Source: Terriglobia bacterium (GTDB taxonomy: Bacteria; Acidobacteriota; Terriglobia; Bryobacterales; Bryobacteraceae). From it: 64,000 nt of DNA. Positions 46,541-55,165 of the stretch are shown here, piece after piece. The translations under genes were made by a program, and so were the position numbers. Within the stretch, counting starts at the first letter, position 1. Each line of letters starts with the position of its first letter. The DNA lies in contig JAIQFS010000023.1 of NCBI GenBank assembly GCA_020073145.1, positions 83,131 through 147,130 on the forward strand, written 5' to 3'. Under the pieces are notes generated by a model, which saw only the letters and a list, made by a program, of their open reading frames with translations, searched no databases and had not been told where the DNA came from.

Positions 46541-47560
46541 TTAGGAGGGCGAGGCGGCTTCGGCGGGGGCGGCGAGGACGCGGTCGGCCATGGCGTATTT
46601 CAGTTTCTCGATGCCCTGGCCCGTGGCGCTGGAGATTTCGAAAAAGGGCATGTCGACCTTGGCGGCGTGAACTCGTAACGCCTCGACTCTTGCGGGGTCT
46701 TGCGCGACGTCCATTTTGGACGCGACCACGATCATCGGTTTCTGGAGCAGGCCATCGCTGAAGCTGGCGAGTTCGGCCATGATGATCTCGAAGTCTTCCA
46801 CAGGGTCACGGCCGGAGTCGGACATGTCCACCAGGTGGACGAGCAGGCGGGTGCGTTCGATGTGGCGCAAAAACTGAATCCCCAGTCCATGGCCGAGGTG
46901 CGCGCCTTCGATCAGTCCGGGGATGTCGGCGACCACGAAGCTGCGGTAGTCGGGGAATTCGACGACGCCGAGGTTGGGCTCGAGGGTGGTGAAGGGATAG
47001 TCGGCGATCTTGGGGCGCGCGGCGGAGATGCGGGAGATGAGGGTGGACTTGCCGGCGTTGGGGAAGCCGACCAGGCCGACGTCGGCCAGCAGCTTCAACT
47101 CGAGGCGGAGGCGCTTCTCTTCGCCGGGGCGTCCGGGTTCGTGTTCGGTGGGGGCCTGGTGGGTGGAGGTGGCGAACCGGGCATTGCCTTTGCCGCCGCG
47201 GCCGCCGCGAGCGACTGTGAAACGCTCTCCATCGTGCGTGAAATCGTAGAGGCGGGCGCCAGTCGACTCGTCGTAGACAATGGTGCCGACGGGGACCCGG
47301 ACTTCGAGCGTATGGCCTTCCGCGCCGGTTCGGTTGCTGCCTTCGCCGTGACGGCCGCGCTCGGCTTTGTGCTCGGGGTTGAAGCGGAACTGGAGGAGCG
47401 TGTTCTGATGCTCAGTGGCGACGAAGATGACGTCGCCGCCGCGGCCGCCATCGCCGCCGCTGGGGCCGCCGCGGGGAACGAACTTTTCGCGGCGAAAGGC
47501 CAGACAGCCATTGCCGCCGTCGCCGGCCTTTACCAGGATTCGGACTTCATCGATAAACAT
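46541..47560 (-). CDS. obgE: GTPase Obg/CgtA
   Basis: Ribosome-assembly GTPase of 339 residues. The Gly-rich Obg fold ([20 protein letters not shown] at its start) is followed by a G domain: P-loop [10 protein letters not shown]2 in [12 protein letters not shown]3 DIPGLIEGA and G4 SKMD. It has no C-terminal OCT domain, like many Gram-negative forms. It is the last gene of the rplU-rpmA-obgE operon, 69 bp after rpmA. Confidence 0.96.
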   Translation of the reverse strand: MFIDEVRILVKAGDGGNGCLAFRREKFVPRGGPSGGDGGRGGDVIFVATEHQNTLLQFRFNPEHKAERGRHGEGSNRTGAEGHTLEVRVPVGTIVYDESTGARLYDFTHDGERFTVARGGRGGKGNARFATSTHQAPTEHEPGRPGEEKRLRLELKLLADVGLVGFPNAGKSTLISRISAARPKIADYPFTTLEPNLGVVEFPDYRSFVVADIPGLIEGAHLGHGLGIQFLRHIERTRLLVHLVDMSDSGRDPVEDFEIIMAELASFSDGLLQKPMIVVASKMDVAQDPARVEALRVHAAKVDMPFFEISSATGQGIEKLKYAMADRVLAAPAEAASPS

Positions 47561-47629
47561 GGGTTCGGCCGCTCCCTGACGGTCGCGGTTCTGGGCGGAG
47601 TTCCGTGATCGAGCAGTGACTTGGGAAGA

Positions 47630-47896
47630 CTACGCGACCTGTTCGGATGGTTTGATGCTGACGAACTTGCCCAGGCGGCCGCGGTCTCTGAATTCGACCA
47701 CGCCGGTGACTTTGGCGAACAGAGAATCGTCTTTGGACCAGCCCACGTTGAGGCCGGGTTTGAGCTTGGTGCCGCGCTGGCGGACGATGATGGAACCGCC
47801 CGGAACCAACTGGCCGCCGAAGACCTTCACGCCGAGCCGCTGGGCATTGGAGTCGCGCCCGTTTTTGGAACTGCCTAATCCCTTTTTATGCGCCAT
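47630..47896 (-). CDS. rpmA: 50S ribosomal protein L27
   Basis: Protein of 88 residues with the invariant N-terminus [16 protein letters not shown] and [18 protein letters not shown]. It sits near the peptidyl-transferase centre of the ribosome. No cleavable N-terminal extension as in Firmicutes is present. It begins 7 nt after rplU. Confidence 0.97.
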   Translation of the reverse strand: MAHKKGLGSSKNGRDSNAQRLGVKVFGGQLVPGGSIIVRQRGTKLKPGLNVGWSKDDSLFAKVTGVVEFRDRGRLGKFVSIKPSEQVA

Positions 47897-47903
47897 ACGT
47901 CAC

Positions 47904-48197
47904 CTAGACGGAGATGTCGCCGACCTTCACGTCGGTGAAAGACTGGCGATGCCCGATGGTTTTCTTGTACTGCTTCTTGCGTTTGAACTTGAAGACGATG
48001 ATTTTGTTGCCGCGGCCGTTGCCGACGATGGTGCCTTTCACGGTGGCCGCACCGACGATCTCACCCGCATCACCGAAGGCGGCTTTCGCGGCCAGCTGGA
48101 CTTCAGCGCCGACGTCGCCGTCGATCTTTTCCACACGAATCACGTCGCCGGGAGCGACCCGGTACTGTTTTCCGCCAGTTTCCACAATAGCGTGCAT
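47904..48197 (-). CDS. rplU: 50S ribosomal protein L21
   Basis: Protein of 97 residues with [18 protein letters not shown] at the start, the basic [17 protein letters not shown] segment and a C-terminal beta strand. ATG 48197 is fixed by the family N-terminus; a longer open frame to 48668 is antisense to the oxidoreductase gene. It is the first gene of the L21-L27-Obg operon, with its promoter at 48259-48287 and a leader hairpin at 48222-48234. Confidence 0.97.
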   Translation of the reverse strand: MHAIVETGGKQYRVAPGDVIRVEKIDGDVGAEVQLAAKAAFGDAGEIVGAATVKGTIVGNGRGNKIIVFKFKRKKQYKKTIGHRQSFTDVKVGDISV

Positions 48198-48221
48198 CTG
48201 ATACCTCATTTGGGAGCCGGG

Positions 48222-48287
48222 CACACGAAGTGTGTCGGAACCACTGGAGTAAACTCTAAGTTTACTACAAAAAGAGCAGCACGCCAA
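48222..48287 (-). promoter_or_regulatory. rplU promoter, perfect palindrome across -10, and leader hairpin
   Basis: Reading leftward: TTGGCG at 48287-48282, a 17-nt spacer, then TAAACT at 48264-48259. The -10 lies in a perfect palindrome, AGTAAACT / CTA / AGTTTACT (48248-48266), between rplU and a divergent oxidoreductase gene. Downstream in the leader, CACAC / GAA / GTGTG (48222-48234) forms a small hairpin. The palindrome looks like a repressor site, perhaps for the oxidoreductase. The hairpin may serve ribosomal-protein autoregulation. Confidence 0.6.
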
Positions 48288-48302
48288 AACGGAGGAAATC
48301 GG

Positions 48303-49241
48303 GTGGCGAACATGAAGGCAGTCCGGATCCATGCGTACGGGGGGCCGGAGGTATTGAAATATGAGGACGCGCCGCGGCCGGAGCCGGCGGCGGGAGAGGT
48401 GCTGGTGCGGGTCCACGCGGCAGCGATCAACCCGGTGGATTGGAAGATTCGGGCCGGCTACCTGAAGGGTTTCATGGATTACCAAATGCCGCTGATCCTG
48501 GGCTGGGATCTTTCGGGGGTGGTGGAATCGACCGGTGCGGGGGTGACGGACTGGAAGAAGGGCGACGCGGTCTACGCCCGGCCCGATATCCGCCGGGATG
48601 GGTCGTACGCGGAGTACATCGCGGTAAAGGGATCGGAACTGGGGCATAAGCCAAAATCGCTCAGCCACGTTCAGGCCGCGGCTATTCCGCTAGCGGCGCT
48701 CACGGCGTGGCAGGCTCTGTTCGACGCCGCGGGGTTGCAGGCCGGCCAGAAGGTATTGATTCACGCGGCGGCGGGCGGCGTGGGCACGTTCGCGGTGCAA
48801 CTGGCGCGGTGGAAAGGAGCGCACGTGATTGGGACGGCGTCGGCACGCAACCACGCGTTTCTGAAGGAACTGGGCGCGGATGAGACGATCGACTACAACC
48901 TGGTGAAGTTTGAAGATGTGGTGCGGAATGTGGACGTGGTGCTGGACACCATGGCGGGGGAAACGCGGGACCGCTCGTGGCAAGTGCTGAAGAAGGGCGG
49001 TGTTCTGGTGACCATCCTCGGGCAGCCGTCGCAGGAAGACGCCGCCCGGCATGGCGTGCGCGGGGTGGGAGTGTTTGTGCAACCCAACCAGGGGCAGTTG
49101 GAGGAACTGGCCAAGCTGGCCGACGCCGGGAAACTGCATCCGGTGATCGAAGCGGAATTGCCGCTGGCGGCCGCAGTGCGGGCGCATGAAATGAACCAAA
49201 CGCTGCACACGCGCGGGAAGATTGTGCTGCGGGTGGTCTGA
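48303..49241 (+). CDS. Zinc-free NADP-dependent quinone-oxidoreductase-like protein (MDR family)
   Basis: Medium-chain reductase of about 312 residues without catalytic zinc ligands. It has [50 protein letters not shown] and the nucleotide motif [16 protein letters not shown]. It likely reduces quinones or enones with NADPH. GGAGG at 48291-48295 fits GTG 48303 (7 nt) better than ATG 48312 (16 nt). The family sequence begins at the ATG, so either start is possible. Two short genes follow closely downstream. Confidence 0.88.
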   Translation: MANMKAVRIHAYGGPEVLKYEDAPRPEPAAGEVLVRVHAAAINPVDWKIRAGYLKGFMDYQMPLILGWDLSGVVESTGAGVTDWKKGDAVYARPDIRRDGSYAEYIAVKGSELGHKPKSLSHVQAAAIPLAALTAWQALFDAAGLQAGQKVLIHAAAGGVGTFAVQLARWKGAHVIGTASARNHAFLKELGADETIDYNLVKFEDVVRNVDVVLDTMAGETRDRSWQVLKKGGVLVTILGQPSQEDAARHGVRGVGVFVQPNQGQLEELAKLADAGKLHPVIEAELPLAAAVRAHEMNQTLHTRGKIVLRVV

Positions 49242-49251
49242 AGGAGGGGCG

Positions 49252-49626
49252 ATGCACAAGGTGCGGCTGGCCGACAAATTTGCCGGGTTCACGGAGCACT
49301 GGAGTCCGAAGATCGTCGGCGAGCTCAACGGCCAGCACGTGAAGCTGGTGAAGTTCCAAGGCGACTTCGTGTGGCATCATCACGATCACGAAGACGAGAT
49401 GTTCCTGGTGGTGCAAGGCGGGTTTCGCATGGACTATCGGGACGAGGGCGGCGGGGAGCGAAGTATGGAACTGAGCGAGGGGGAGTTCGTGATTGTGCCG
49501 CGCGGGAGGGAGCATCGGCCTTCGGCGGCGCGCGAAGTGCAGGTGCTTCTGTTCGAGCCTGCCACCACCCTGAATACCGGCAACGTGCGCAACGAACGGA
49601 CGGTGGATGTCCTCGAAACCCTCTGA
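49252..49626 (+). CDS. Cupin-domain protein
   Basis: Small beta-barrel protein of 124 residues. Cupin motif 1 carries metal ligands (HHHDHEDEMFLVVQG) and motif 2 ends in a His (VPRGREHRPSA). ATG 49252 has AAGGAGG just upstream, 10 nt after the oxidoreductase stop, so they are probably cotranscribed. The function is not predictable; single cupins range from sugar isomerases to sensors. The last 20 bp overlap the next gene. Confidence 0.85.
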   Translation: MHKVRLADKFAGFTEHWSPKIVGELNGQHVKLVKFQGDFVWHHHDHEDEMFLVVQGGFRMDYRDEGGGERSMELSEGEFVIVPRGREHRPSAAREVQVLLFEPATTLNTGNVRNERTVDVLETL

Positions 49627-50092
49627 GGCGTTCGTCGTCCGGGCGGGCACGCCGGCGGACGTGGAAACCATCATGGCGCACCGGCGGGCCATGTTTTTCG
49701 ACATGGGGTACCGGGATGCGGGCTGGCTGGACGAGATGAGTGCTGCGTTCTTGCCGTGGCTGCGACGGAAGATGGAGTCCGGCGAGTATCTGGCGTGGTT
49801 CGCGATGACGCCGGAGGGCTCGGTGGCAGCGGGCGCGGGGTTATGGCTGATGGACTGGCCGGGCGGACTTCACGGTTGCGGCGCCCTGCGCGGGAACGTG
49901 CTGAATGTGTACACGGAGGCGGCGTACCGCCGCCAGGGGTTGGCCCGGCGGCTGATGGCGGTCATCCTCGATTGGTGCCGGAGTCACGACGTGCCGACGG
50001 TAGTGCTGCATGCAAGCGACGAAGGCCGGCCCCTTTACGTATCGCTGGGATTCCAGGCGACCAACGAGATGCGGATCGACCTGGGAAAGTAA
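49607..50092 (+). CDS. GNAT-family N-acetyltransferase
   Basis: Acetyltransferase of 161 residues. The acetyl-CoA loop is in YRRQGLARRLMAVIL, preceded by the strand NVLNVYTEAAY and followed by VLHASDEGRPLYVSLGF, typical of GNAT motifs A and B. It starts inside the end of the cupin gene (20-bp overlap in another frame), indicating coupling. The substrate is unknown. Confidence 0.88.
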   Translation: MSSKPSEAFVVRAGTPADVETIMAHRRAMFFDMGYRDAGWLDEMSAAFLPWLRRKMESGEYLAWFAMTPEGSVAAGAGLWLMDWPGGLHGCGALRGNVLNVYTEAAYRRQGLARRLMAVILDWCRSHDVPTVVLHASDEGRPLYVSLGFQATNEMRIDLGK

Positions 50093-50125
50093 ATCCGGCC
50101 CGTGGGTCTGGCACGGGCCGGGAGG

Positions 50126-51085
50126 TTAGGCTGACGTTTCGCGCGGCCCGGGGGGCGTGCAGAAATACCACTGGTGTCCCGCGGGATCGGTGACGCCGGA
50201 ACTCCGGCCGTACGGCAGATCGGCGGGCTCGGCGAGCGACGTGGCTCCGGCGACCAGGGCCTGCCGGTAGAGCGCATCGCTGTCGGGGACGTACATCATG
50301 ATCATGGTGGCCGGCGCCCACCCGGCGCGCGCGTCGCCGATCTCCAGGACGCACTCGGCGACTCGAAGTTTGGCGTGGACGATGCCGCCCTCTGGTGAGT
50401 CGTAACGCACGAGGGTCTCGGCATCGAACGCCCGCTTCAGGAAGTCAATGAATTGGGGCCCGCCCACCGGATTGAAAAAGAGGTTCACATCCTGCCGTCC
50501 CTCCGGCCGGTAGGATGGCGTGTCGAGGCTACGGGCGATGATCCAAGTGTTTCCAGATGGATCCTGAATCCCGGCGAAGCGCTCACCGTAATCCTCCAGC
50601 GGTTCGAACAACGAAGTGCCGCCGAGACGCAGGCAGCGGTGGTAGACTTCGTCGGGGTTCTGCACGAAGTAGTGGAGCGTGGCTAGAGAGAGCGGCCGGG
50701 TGCTCGGCGCGCTGCCGATCATCAGCATGGAATCACCGATCCGGACTTCGGCATGGAAGCCGCCGGGCGTGGATGAGCGGAAGGTCTCCTCCGCGCCGAA
50801 GGCCTGTTTCATAAACTCGATCAACTCAGCGCCCTGGTGAACCACCAGGTACGGCGTGATGGTGTGGAAGCCCTCGCGGACGGGACTGACGGCGGTGGTG
50901 CTCATAGATGCTCTCCTTTTCAAATCTTCTCTGAGACGTTGTTTGAACCCGTCGCTGGGCAGGTCGCGCAGATCCATCGCGAGGCGCGCCAGCGAGGCCA
51001 GTTCGGGATCGGCGGCCGGCGCAGAATCGGAACGGGAGAGAATGGCGTCGATCAGCTTATTCATCAGATCAAAACGCTCAGCCAT
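50126..51085 (-). CDS. Double VOC-domain protein with extra N-terminal helical segment
   Basis: Protein of 319 residues. Residues 1-58 are a helical, charged segment (MAERFDLMNKLIDAILSRSD ... FKQRLREDLKRR) typical of partners of ECF sigma factors in Acidobacteria. Two PhnB-like glyoxalase/VOC modules follow (EGFHTITPYLVVHQGAELIEF ... DPSGNTWIIA and VNLFFNPVGGPQFIDFL ... DPAGHQWYF, in parts). ATG 51085 overlaps the sigma gene by 8 nt. It may sense or modify a small molecule and control the sigma factor; this is inference from position. Confidence 0.85.
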   Translation of the reverse strand: MAERFDLMNKLIDAILSRSDSAPAADPELASLARLAMDLRDLPSDGFKQRLREDLKRRASMSTTAVSPVREGFHTITPYLVVHQGAELIEFMKQAFGAEETFRSSTPGGFHAEVRIGDSMLMIGSAPSTRPLSLATLHYFVQNPDEVYHRCLRLGGTSLFEPLEDYGERFAGIQDPSGNTWIIARSLDTPSYRPEGRQDVNLFFNPVGGPQFIDFLKRAFDAETLVRYDSPEGGIVHAKLRVAECVLEIGDARAGWAPATMIMMYVPDSDALYRQALVAGATSLAEPADLPYGRSSGVTDPAGHQWYFCTPPGPRETSA

Positions 51086-51611
51086 TGGTCCCTCCCATCT
51101 GCGCCCGCAAGGTCTCCAGGGCGCGGAGTTGAAGCTGCTTGACGGCTCCTTCGCTGCGTTCCAGCCCCTGTGCGATCTCGCGAATACTTCTTTGTTCCAC
51201 GAACCGTTCGTGGATGACCCGCTGCTGTGCGGCGGGAAGCCGGTCCACCAGCTGGAACAACATGGCACGCCGTTCGGTCTCTTCCAGGGCTGCCCCGGCC
51301 GACTCCTCCGGTGCAGCTTCACCGGCCTCCCGGGCCGCGCGCTGCCAGCGATCGGCGATGGTATTGGCGGCGATGCGGTACAGCCAGGCGGCAAACGGGA
51401 CGCCGCGCCACTCGAACTGGGGCAGCTTGGCGAGAGCCTGATGGAAGACGTCGGAGGTGAGGTCTTCGGCGTCGGCGCGATCGCGAATCCGCCGCGCGAT
51501 GAAGGCGTAGACGCGGTCCACGTGGGCCTCGTACAAGTCGGCGAAGCGGCGCGGATCTTTCTGTGCAGCCTCGATCAGAAGCCGCTCGTCGGTGTGCAGC
51601 CGGCTCTCCAC
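51078..51611 (-). CDS. ECF-type RNA polymerase sigma factor
   Basis: Sigma-70 family factor of 177 residues. Region 2 is AHVDRVYAFIARRIRDRADAED, with LTSDVFHQAL and WLYRIAANTIADRWQR. Region 4 is RLPAAQQRVIHERFVEQRSIREIAQ, continuing into GAVKQLQLRALETL. I place the start at GTG 51611, which has GGTGAGG 5 nt upstream. An open frame upstream to 52181 is not family-like. It is coupled by an 8-nt overlap to the VOC protein, and no classic transmembrane anti-sigma gene follows. Confidence 0.9.
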   Translation of the reverse strand: MESRLHTDERLLIEAAQKDPRRFADLYEAHVDRVYAFIARRIRDRADAEDLTSDVFHQALAKLPQFEWRGVPFAAWLYRIAANTIADRWQRAAREAGEAAPEESAGAALEETERRAMLFQLVDRLPAAQQRVIHERFVEQRSIREIAQGLERSEGAVKQLQLRALETLRAQMGGTNG

Positions 51612-51651
51612 AAGGTCCTCACCAGGGTAAACCAGTGGGAGGGGTAAAAGG

Positions 51652-52041
51652 TTACGGCGCGGAAACGACTTTTTGGAGGGAGGCCCACGAAGTATCGAGG
51701 AGTTCGCCGATGCGGGACCAGTCCTGCTCACTGACCATGCCGGCTTCCTGGCGCTGATCGCGCAGCAGCATGGCTTCGGCGCGGGTGCTGGCGTGACTGG
51801 CGAAGTAGGATTCGGGCTGGTGATAGGTCCCGCGGATGAGCCGGTAATAGCTGACGAGATGGGGCAGGGCGCGCTGGTACCCGGCGCGATTGTGACCGTC
51901 CTGAAAGACGGCGGCGGCGCGGGCGGCGTGATACGCGCCGGCGACCAAGCGCGAGAACGGCAGGCGGAACTGGTCGTGGAGCAACTCGACCAACTCCTGG
52001 GCGAGGCGGAGCCGGGTGTGTCCGTAGTAAGAGCGCCACAT
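51652..52041 (-). CDS. Helical protein of unknown function (129 aa)
   Basis: A compact all-helical protein (MWRSYYGHTRLRLAQELVEL, AARAAAVFQDGHNRAGYQRAL, SEQDWSRIGELLDTSWASL) with no signal or TM segment. I do not recognise a family. It lies 15 bp after the peptidase stop and 40 bp before the sigma gene, all on one strand, so it is probably part of the same unit. The long reading frame on the opposite strand here is a shadow. Confidence 0.55.
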   Translation of the reverse strand: MWRSYYGHTRLRLAQELVELLHDQFRLPFSRLVAGAYHAARAAAVFQDGHNRAGYQRALPHLVSYYRLIRGTYHQPESYFASHASTRAEAMLLRDQRQEAGMVSEQDWSRIGELLDTSWASLQKVVSAP

Positions 52042-52056
52042 GGCAGTTTCCGCAGC

Positions 52057-53982
52057 CTAGAACCGCAGGCCAGTGCCGAAGACGTTGACGGCGAAGAAGT
52101 AGAGCTCGGCGTCCAGGGCGCGTTTGATGCTGTCGGCCTTGCGGAAGCCGTGTTGCTCGCCAGAGAAGAGGAGATAGCCAACGGGCGTGCCCTTCTGGCG
52201 GAGGGCGTCCACCATCAATTCGGTCTGGGCGGGCGGCACGACGCGGTCTTCGTCGCCCTGGAAAAAGATGACCGGCACCGACAGTTGAGAGGCATGGGCC
52301 AGAGGGGCGCGCGCGTCGTACAAGTCCTTGCGTTCGGGGTAGGGACCGATCAAGGAATCGAGGTAGCGAGACTCGAATTTATGGGTGTCTTGGGCGAGCG
52401 CGGCGAGGTCGCTGACGCCAAAGTGGCTGGCGCCGCCGCGGAAGTGGTTGCGGAACGTGAGGGCGGCCAGGGTGGTAAAGCCGCCGGCGCTGCCGCCGGT
52501 GATCACACTGCGGTTGCGATCGACGAGGCCTTGCTGAGCCAGGAAGTGCGCGCCGTGGACGCAGTCATCGACATCGACGATGCCCCAGTTGGCGTCGAGA
52601 CGCTGGCGGTAAGCGCGGCCGTAGCCGGTGCTGCCGCCATAGTTGACATCGAGCACGGAGATGCCGCGGCTGGTCCAGTATTGCGTGCGGAGATCGAGCG
52701 TGCTGCTGGCTGCGGCGGTGGGACCGCCGTGGACCTTGACGAGGAGCGGCGGCTGGTCTCCGGCGGGCGCGGCATAGTCGGGATTGCAGGCGGGGTAGTA
52801 GAGGGCGAAAGCCGTGCGGCCGCCTTCGGTGGGAAACTCGACGGGTTCGACGCGGGTGAAGTACCGCGCCAGCGCGGGATCGTCGGCGACGGCGGTGGCT
52901 TTCTTCAGGACCTCGGTGGCGCCGGAAGCGAGATCGAGCCGCACGATGCTGGCGGGGGTGGAGGGCGAGCCGGCACGGAAGACCACGCGGTCGCCGTCGG
53001 CGCGAAGGGAAGAGAAGTCCGTATACGGAGTGTCGATGGGGGTGAGCTTGCCGGAAGCGAGGTCGATGACGGCCAGTTGTCCGAGGCCCTTCGACACGTA
53101 GGAACAGATCAGGCGGCGGGGGCCGGCGAAAGCGTATGTCGAGAGGCCGAAGACCCACTGCGGCTGCCCGAATTCGGCGTCCATGGGCACCACAGGGTGA
53201 GCGGCGGACAGGTCGATGCCGCGGCAATAGAGGTTCCACCAGCCGGTGCGGTCGGAGACGAAGAACAGGGCGGAGCCATCGGGGGCCCATTCCGGCTGGA
53301 AGACGGACTCCTCGGGGCCACCAGCAATCGCCACCGGCGCAGCGGAGGGTCGGCCGCTTTCGTCGAACGGCAGCGCATAGAGCGTGGTGCCTTGCCAAGG
53401 CATGCGCGGATGGTCCCAGGCGAGAAAAGCCAGCCAGCGGCCGTCGGGGGAGAGCTTGGGCGACGAGTAGAAGTCGTGGCCGGAGGCCAGCACGGTTCCG
53501 GCATCCGGAGCCGCGGCACGGGCATCGATGCTGACGAGGGTGTTCTCGGGTTCGCGGCCGGCAGCGGTGTGGTCTTCGCGAACGCCGATCCAGCGGTTGT
53601 GGCGCGCGTCGATCACGCCATCGGCGTAGCGGCAGGCGCCCTCGGCCGTGAGGGGAACGGGTTGGCCGGCTCCCTGGTCCAGGCGATAGAGGCGGCGGTC
53701 GGTATCGTGAGAGAAATAGAGCGCGCGACTGGAGACGGTCCAGGCGCCGCCGCCGTACTCGTGGACGCGCGTGCGGACGTTGAAGGGAGGGGGAGTGAGG
53801 TCGGCAGGGGCGCCTCCGGGGCTCTGGCGGACGACCACGCTGCGGCCGCCCTCCTGCGGTCGCGATTCCAGCCAATAGGTGGCATTGCCATCGAGGCGGA
53901 CTTCGGAGAGTCCGATGGACTGGGCCACGATGAGGTCGGAGGTGATGGGGGATCTCCAGAAGCCGTACGGGGAGGTCTGCAT
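52057..53982 (-). CDS. S9-family prolyl oligopeptidase
   Basis: Serine peptidase of 641 residues. An N-terminal beta-propeller (WD/DPP-like blades, GWWNLYCRGIDL among them) precedes an alpha/beta hydrolase domain. The domain carries the nucleophile in ITGGSAGGFTT, the Asp in FQGDEDRVVPP and the His in SGEQHGFRKAD. There is no signal peptide, so it is likely cytosolic. The start is ATG 53982 with GAGG 6 nt upstream; TTG 53988 is in frame. It is the first gene of the peptidase-unknown-sigma-VOC run. Confidence 0.93.
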   Translation of the reverse strand: MQTSPYGFWRSPITSDLIVAQSIGLSEVRLDGNATYWLESRPQEGGRSVVVRQSPGGAPADLTPPPFNVRTRVHEYGGGAWTVSSRALYFSHDTDRRLYRLDQGAGQPVPLTAEGACRYADGVIDARHNRWIGVREDHTAAGREPENTLVSIDARAAAPDAGTVLASGHDFYSSPKLSPDGRWLAFLAWDHPRMPWQGTTLYALPFDESGRPSAAPVAIAGGPEESVFQPEWAPDGSALFFVSDRTGWWNLYCRGIDLSAAHPVVPMDAEFGQPQWVFGLSTYAFAGPRRLICSYVSKGLGQLAVIDLASGKLTPIDTPYTDFSSLRADGDRVVFRAGSPSTPASIVRLDLASGATEVLKKATAVADDPALARYFTRVEPVEFPTEGGRTAFALYYPACNPDYAAPAGDQPPLLVKVHGGPTAAASSTLDLRTQYWTSRGISVLDVNYGGSTGYGRAYRQRLDANWGIVDVDDCVHGAHFLAQQGLVDRNRSVITGGSAGGFTTLAALTFRNHFRGGASHFGVSDLAALAQDTHKFESRYLDSLIGPYPERKDLYDARAPLAHASQLSVPVIFFQGDEDRVVPPAQTELMVDALRQKGTPVGYLLFSGEQHGFRKADSIKRALDAELYFFAVNVFGTGLRF

Positions 53983-54037
53983 ATTCAACCTCAGTTTGAC
54001 ACGGCCAACGGGCTGGCCTGCTACGCTGGTAAACGGA

Positions 54038-55126
54038 ATGAAGCGCAGAACCTTTTTTCAATCCGCGGCCGCGCTTCCGATGGCGGGGGCGCTGCATGCG
54101 GCGCCGGCGCCCGCGCTGGAAACCCGGATTGTGCGGCTCAACCTGCAACACACCTGGACCACCACGATGTCGTCCAGCGAGTATCGGGACGTTTTGTACA
54201 CCTCGTATTCGCGGGAAGGCATTACCGGCCACGGCGAGGGCGCGCCCATCGTGCGGTACAAGGAAGACGCCAAGTCGGCGGAGAAGGCGGCGGCTTCGGT
54301 TCGGGCGCTATTGTTGTCGGCTCCTCCGTTGCAGTTCGCCAAGACGATGAACGAAATATTCCGGCGCGTGCCCGGCGAATGGGCCAGCAAAGCGGCGCTG
54401 GATATCGCCTTGATGGACTGGGTAGGACAGAAGCTGGGCGTACCGCTCTACTCGTATTTCGGGCTCGACGCGAAAGACGCGCCGCTCACCACGTTTTCCA
54501 TCGGGATCGACACGCCCGAGATTACCAAGCAGAAGACTCGGGAGGCCGAGGCGTATCCAGTTCTGAAGGTGAAAGTGGGACTCGCTACGGATGAGCCGAC
54601 CATCGAAGCCGTGCGCAGCGTCACCAAGAAGCCGCTGCGGGTGGACGCCAACGAGGGCTGGAAGGACAAAGAGGAAGCAGTCCGGAAGATTAACTGGCTG
54701 GAGACACAGGGCGTGGAGTTCATCGAACAACCCATGCCGGCGGAGATGATCGAAGAGACGCGGTGGGTGCGGAGCCGCGTGCACATCCCGGTGATCGCGG
54801 ACGAGGCGTGTCAGCACGCCTCCGACATCCCCAAGCTGCGCGAAGCCTACGATGGGGTCAACGTCAAGCTGGACAAGAGCGGCGGCATGCTGGAAGCGTA
54901 CCGCATGATTCAGATCGCCAAAGCCATGGGCATGAAAACCATGCTGGGCTGCATGATTTCGAGCTCGGTATCAGTGACGGCGGCGGCGCATCTTTCGCCG
55001 CTGGTGGATTACGCCGATCTGGATGGCAACCTGCTGATTGCCAACGATCCGTTCCGCGGCGTGCGCGTGGAAAAGGGCAGACTGGTTCTGCCAAACCGGC
55101 CGGGCCTGGGGCTGATTCCAGTCTAG
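54038..55126 (+). CDS. Tat-exported enolase-superfamily enzyme (dipeptide-epimerase-like)
   Basis: Protein of 362 residues. A twin-arginine signal (MKRRTFFQSAAALPMAGAL) precedes the muconate-lactonizing-enzyme fold. Family catalytic and metal residues are seen: LKVKVG (KxK base), RVDANEGW (Asp), EFIEQPMP (Glu), IADEAC (Asp) and VNVKLDKSGG (second Lys). This pattern is that of L-Ala-D/L-Glu epimerases, which recycle peptidoglycan peptides. Export by Tat would place it outside the cytoplasm, which is unusual for that role. It is divergent from the S9 peptidase, 55 bp away. Confidence 0.87.
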   Translation: MKRRTFFQSAAALPMAGALHAAPAPALETRIVRLNLQHTWTTTMSSSEYRDVLYTSYSREGITGHGEGAPIVRYKEDAKSAEKAAASVRALLLSAPPLQFAKTMNEIFRRVPGEWASKAALDIALMDWVGQKLGVPLYSYFGLDAKDAPLTTFSIGIDTPEITKQKTREAEAYPVLKVKVGLATDEPTIEAVRSVTKKPLRVDANEGWKDKEEAVRKINWLETQGVEFIEQPMPAEMIEETRWVRSRVHIPVIADEACQHASDIPKLREAYDGVNVKLDKSGGMLEAYRMIQIAKAMGMKTMLGCMISSSVSVTAAAHLSPLVDYADLDGNLLIANDPFRGVRVEKGRLVLPNRPGLGLIPV

Positions 55127-55165
55127 AGCTTGTCCGCCGGAGAGCGCGGGAACGCAGGCGGTTCC

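Noticed and set aside
51673..54594. Very long plus-strand open frame (973 codons) across the peptidase locus
   Set aside because: It is antisense to a convincing S9 peptidase and has no family motifs. GC-rich codon bias often opens such shadow frames.
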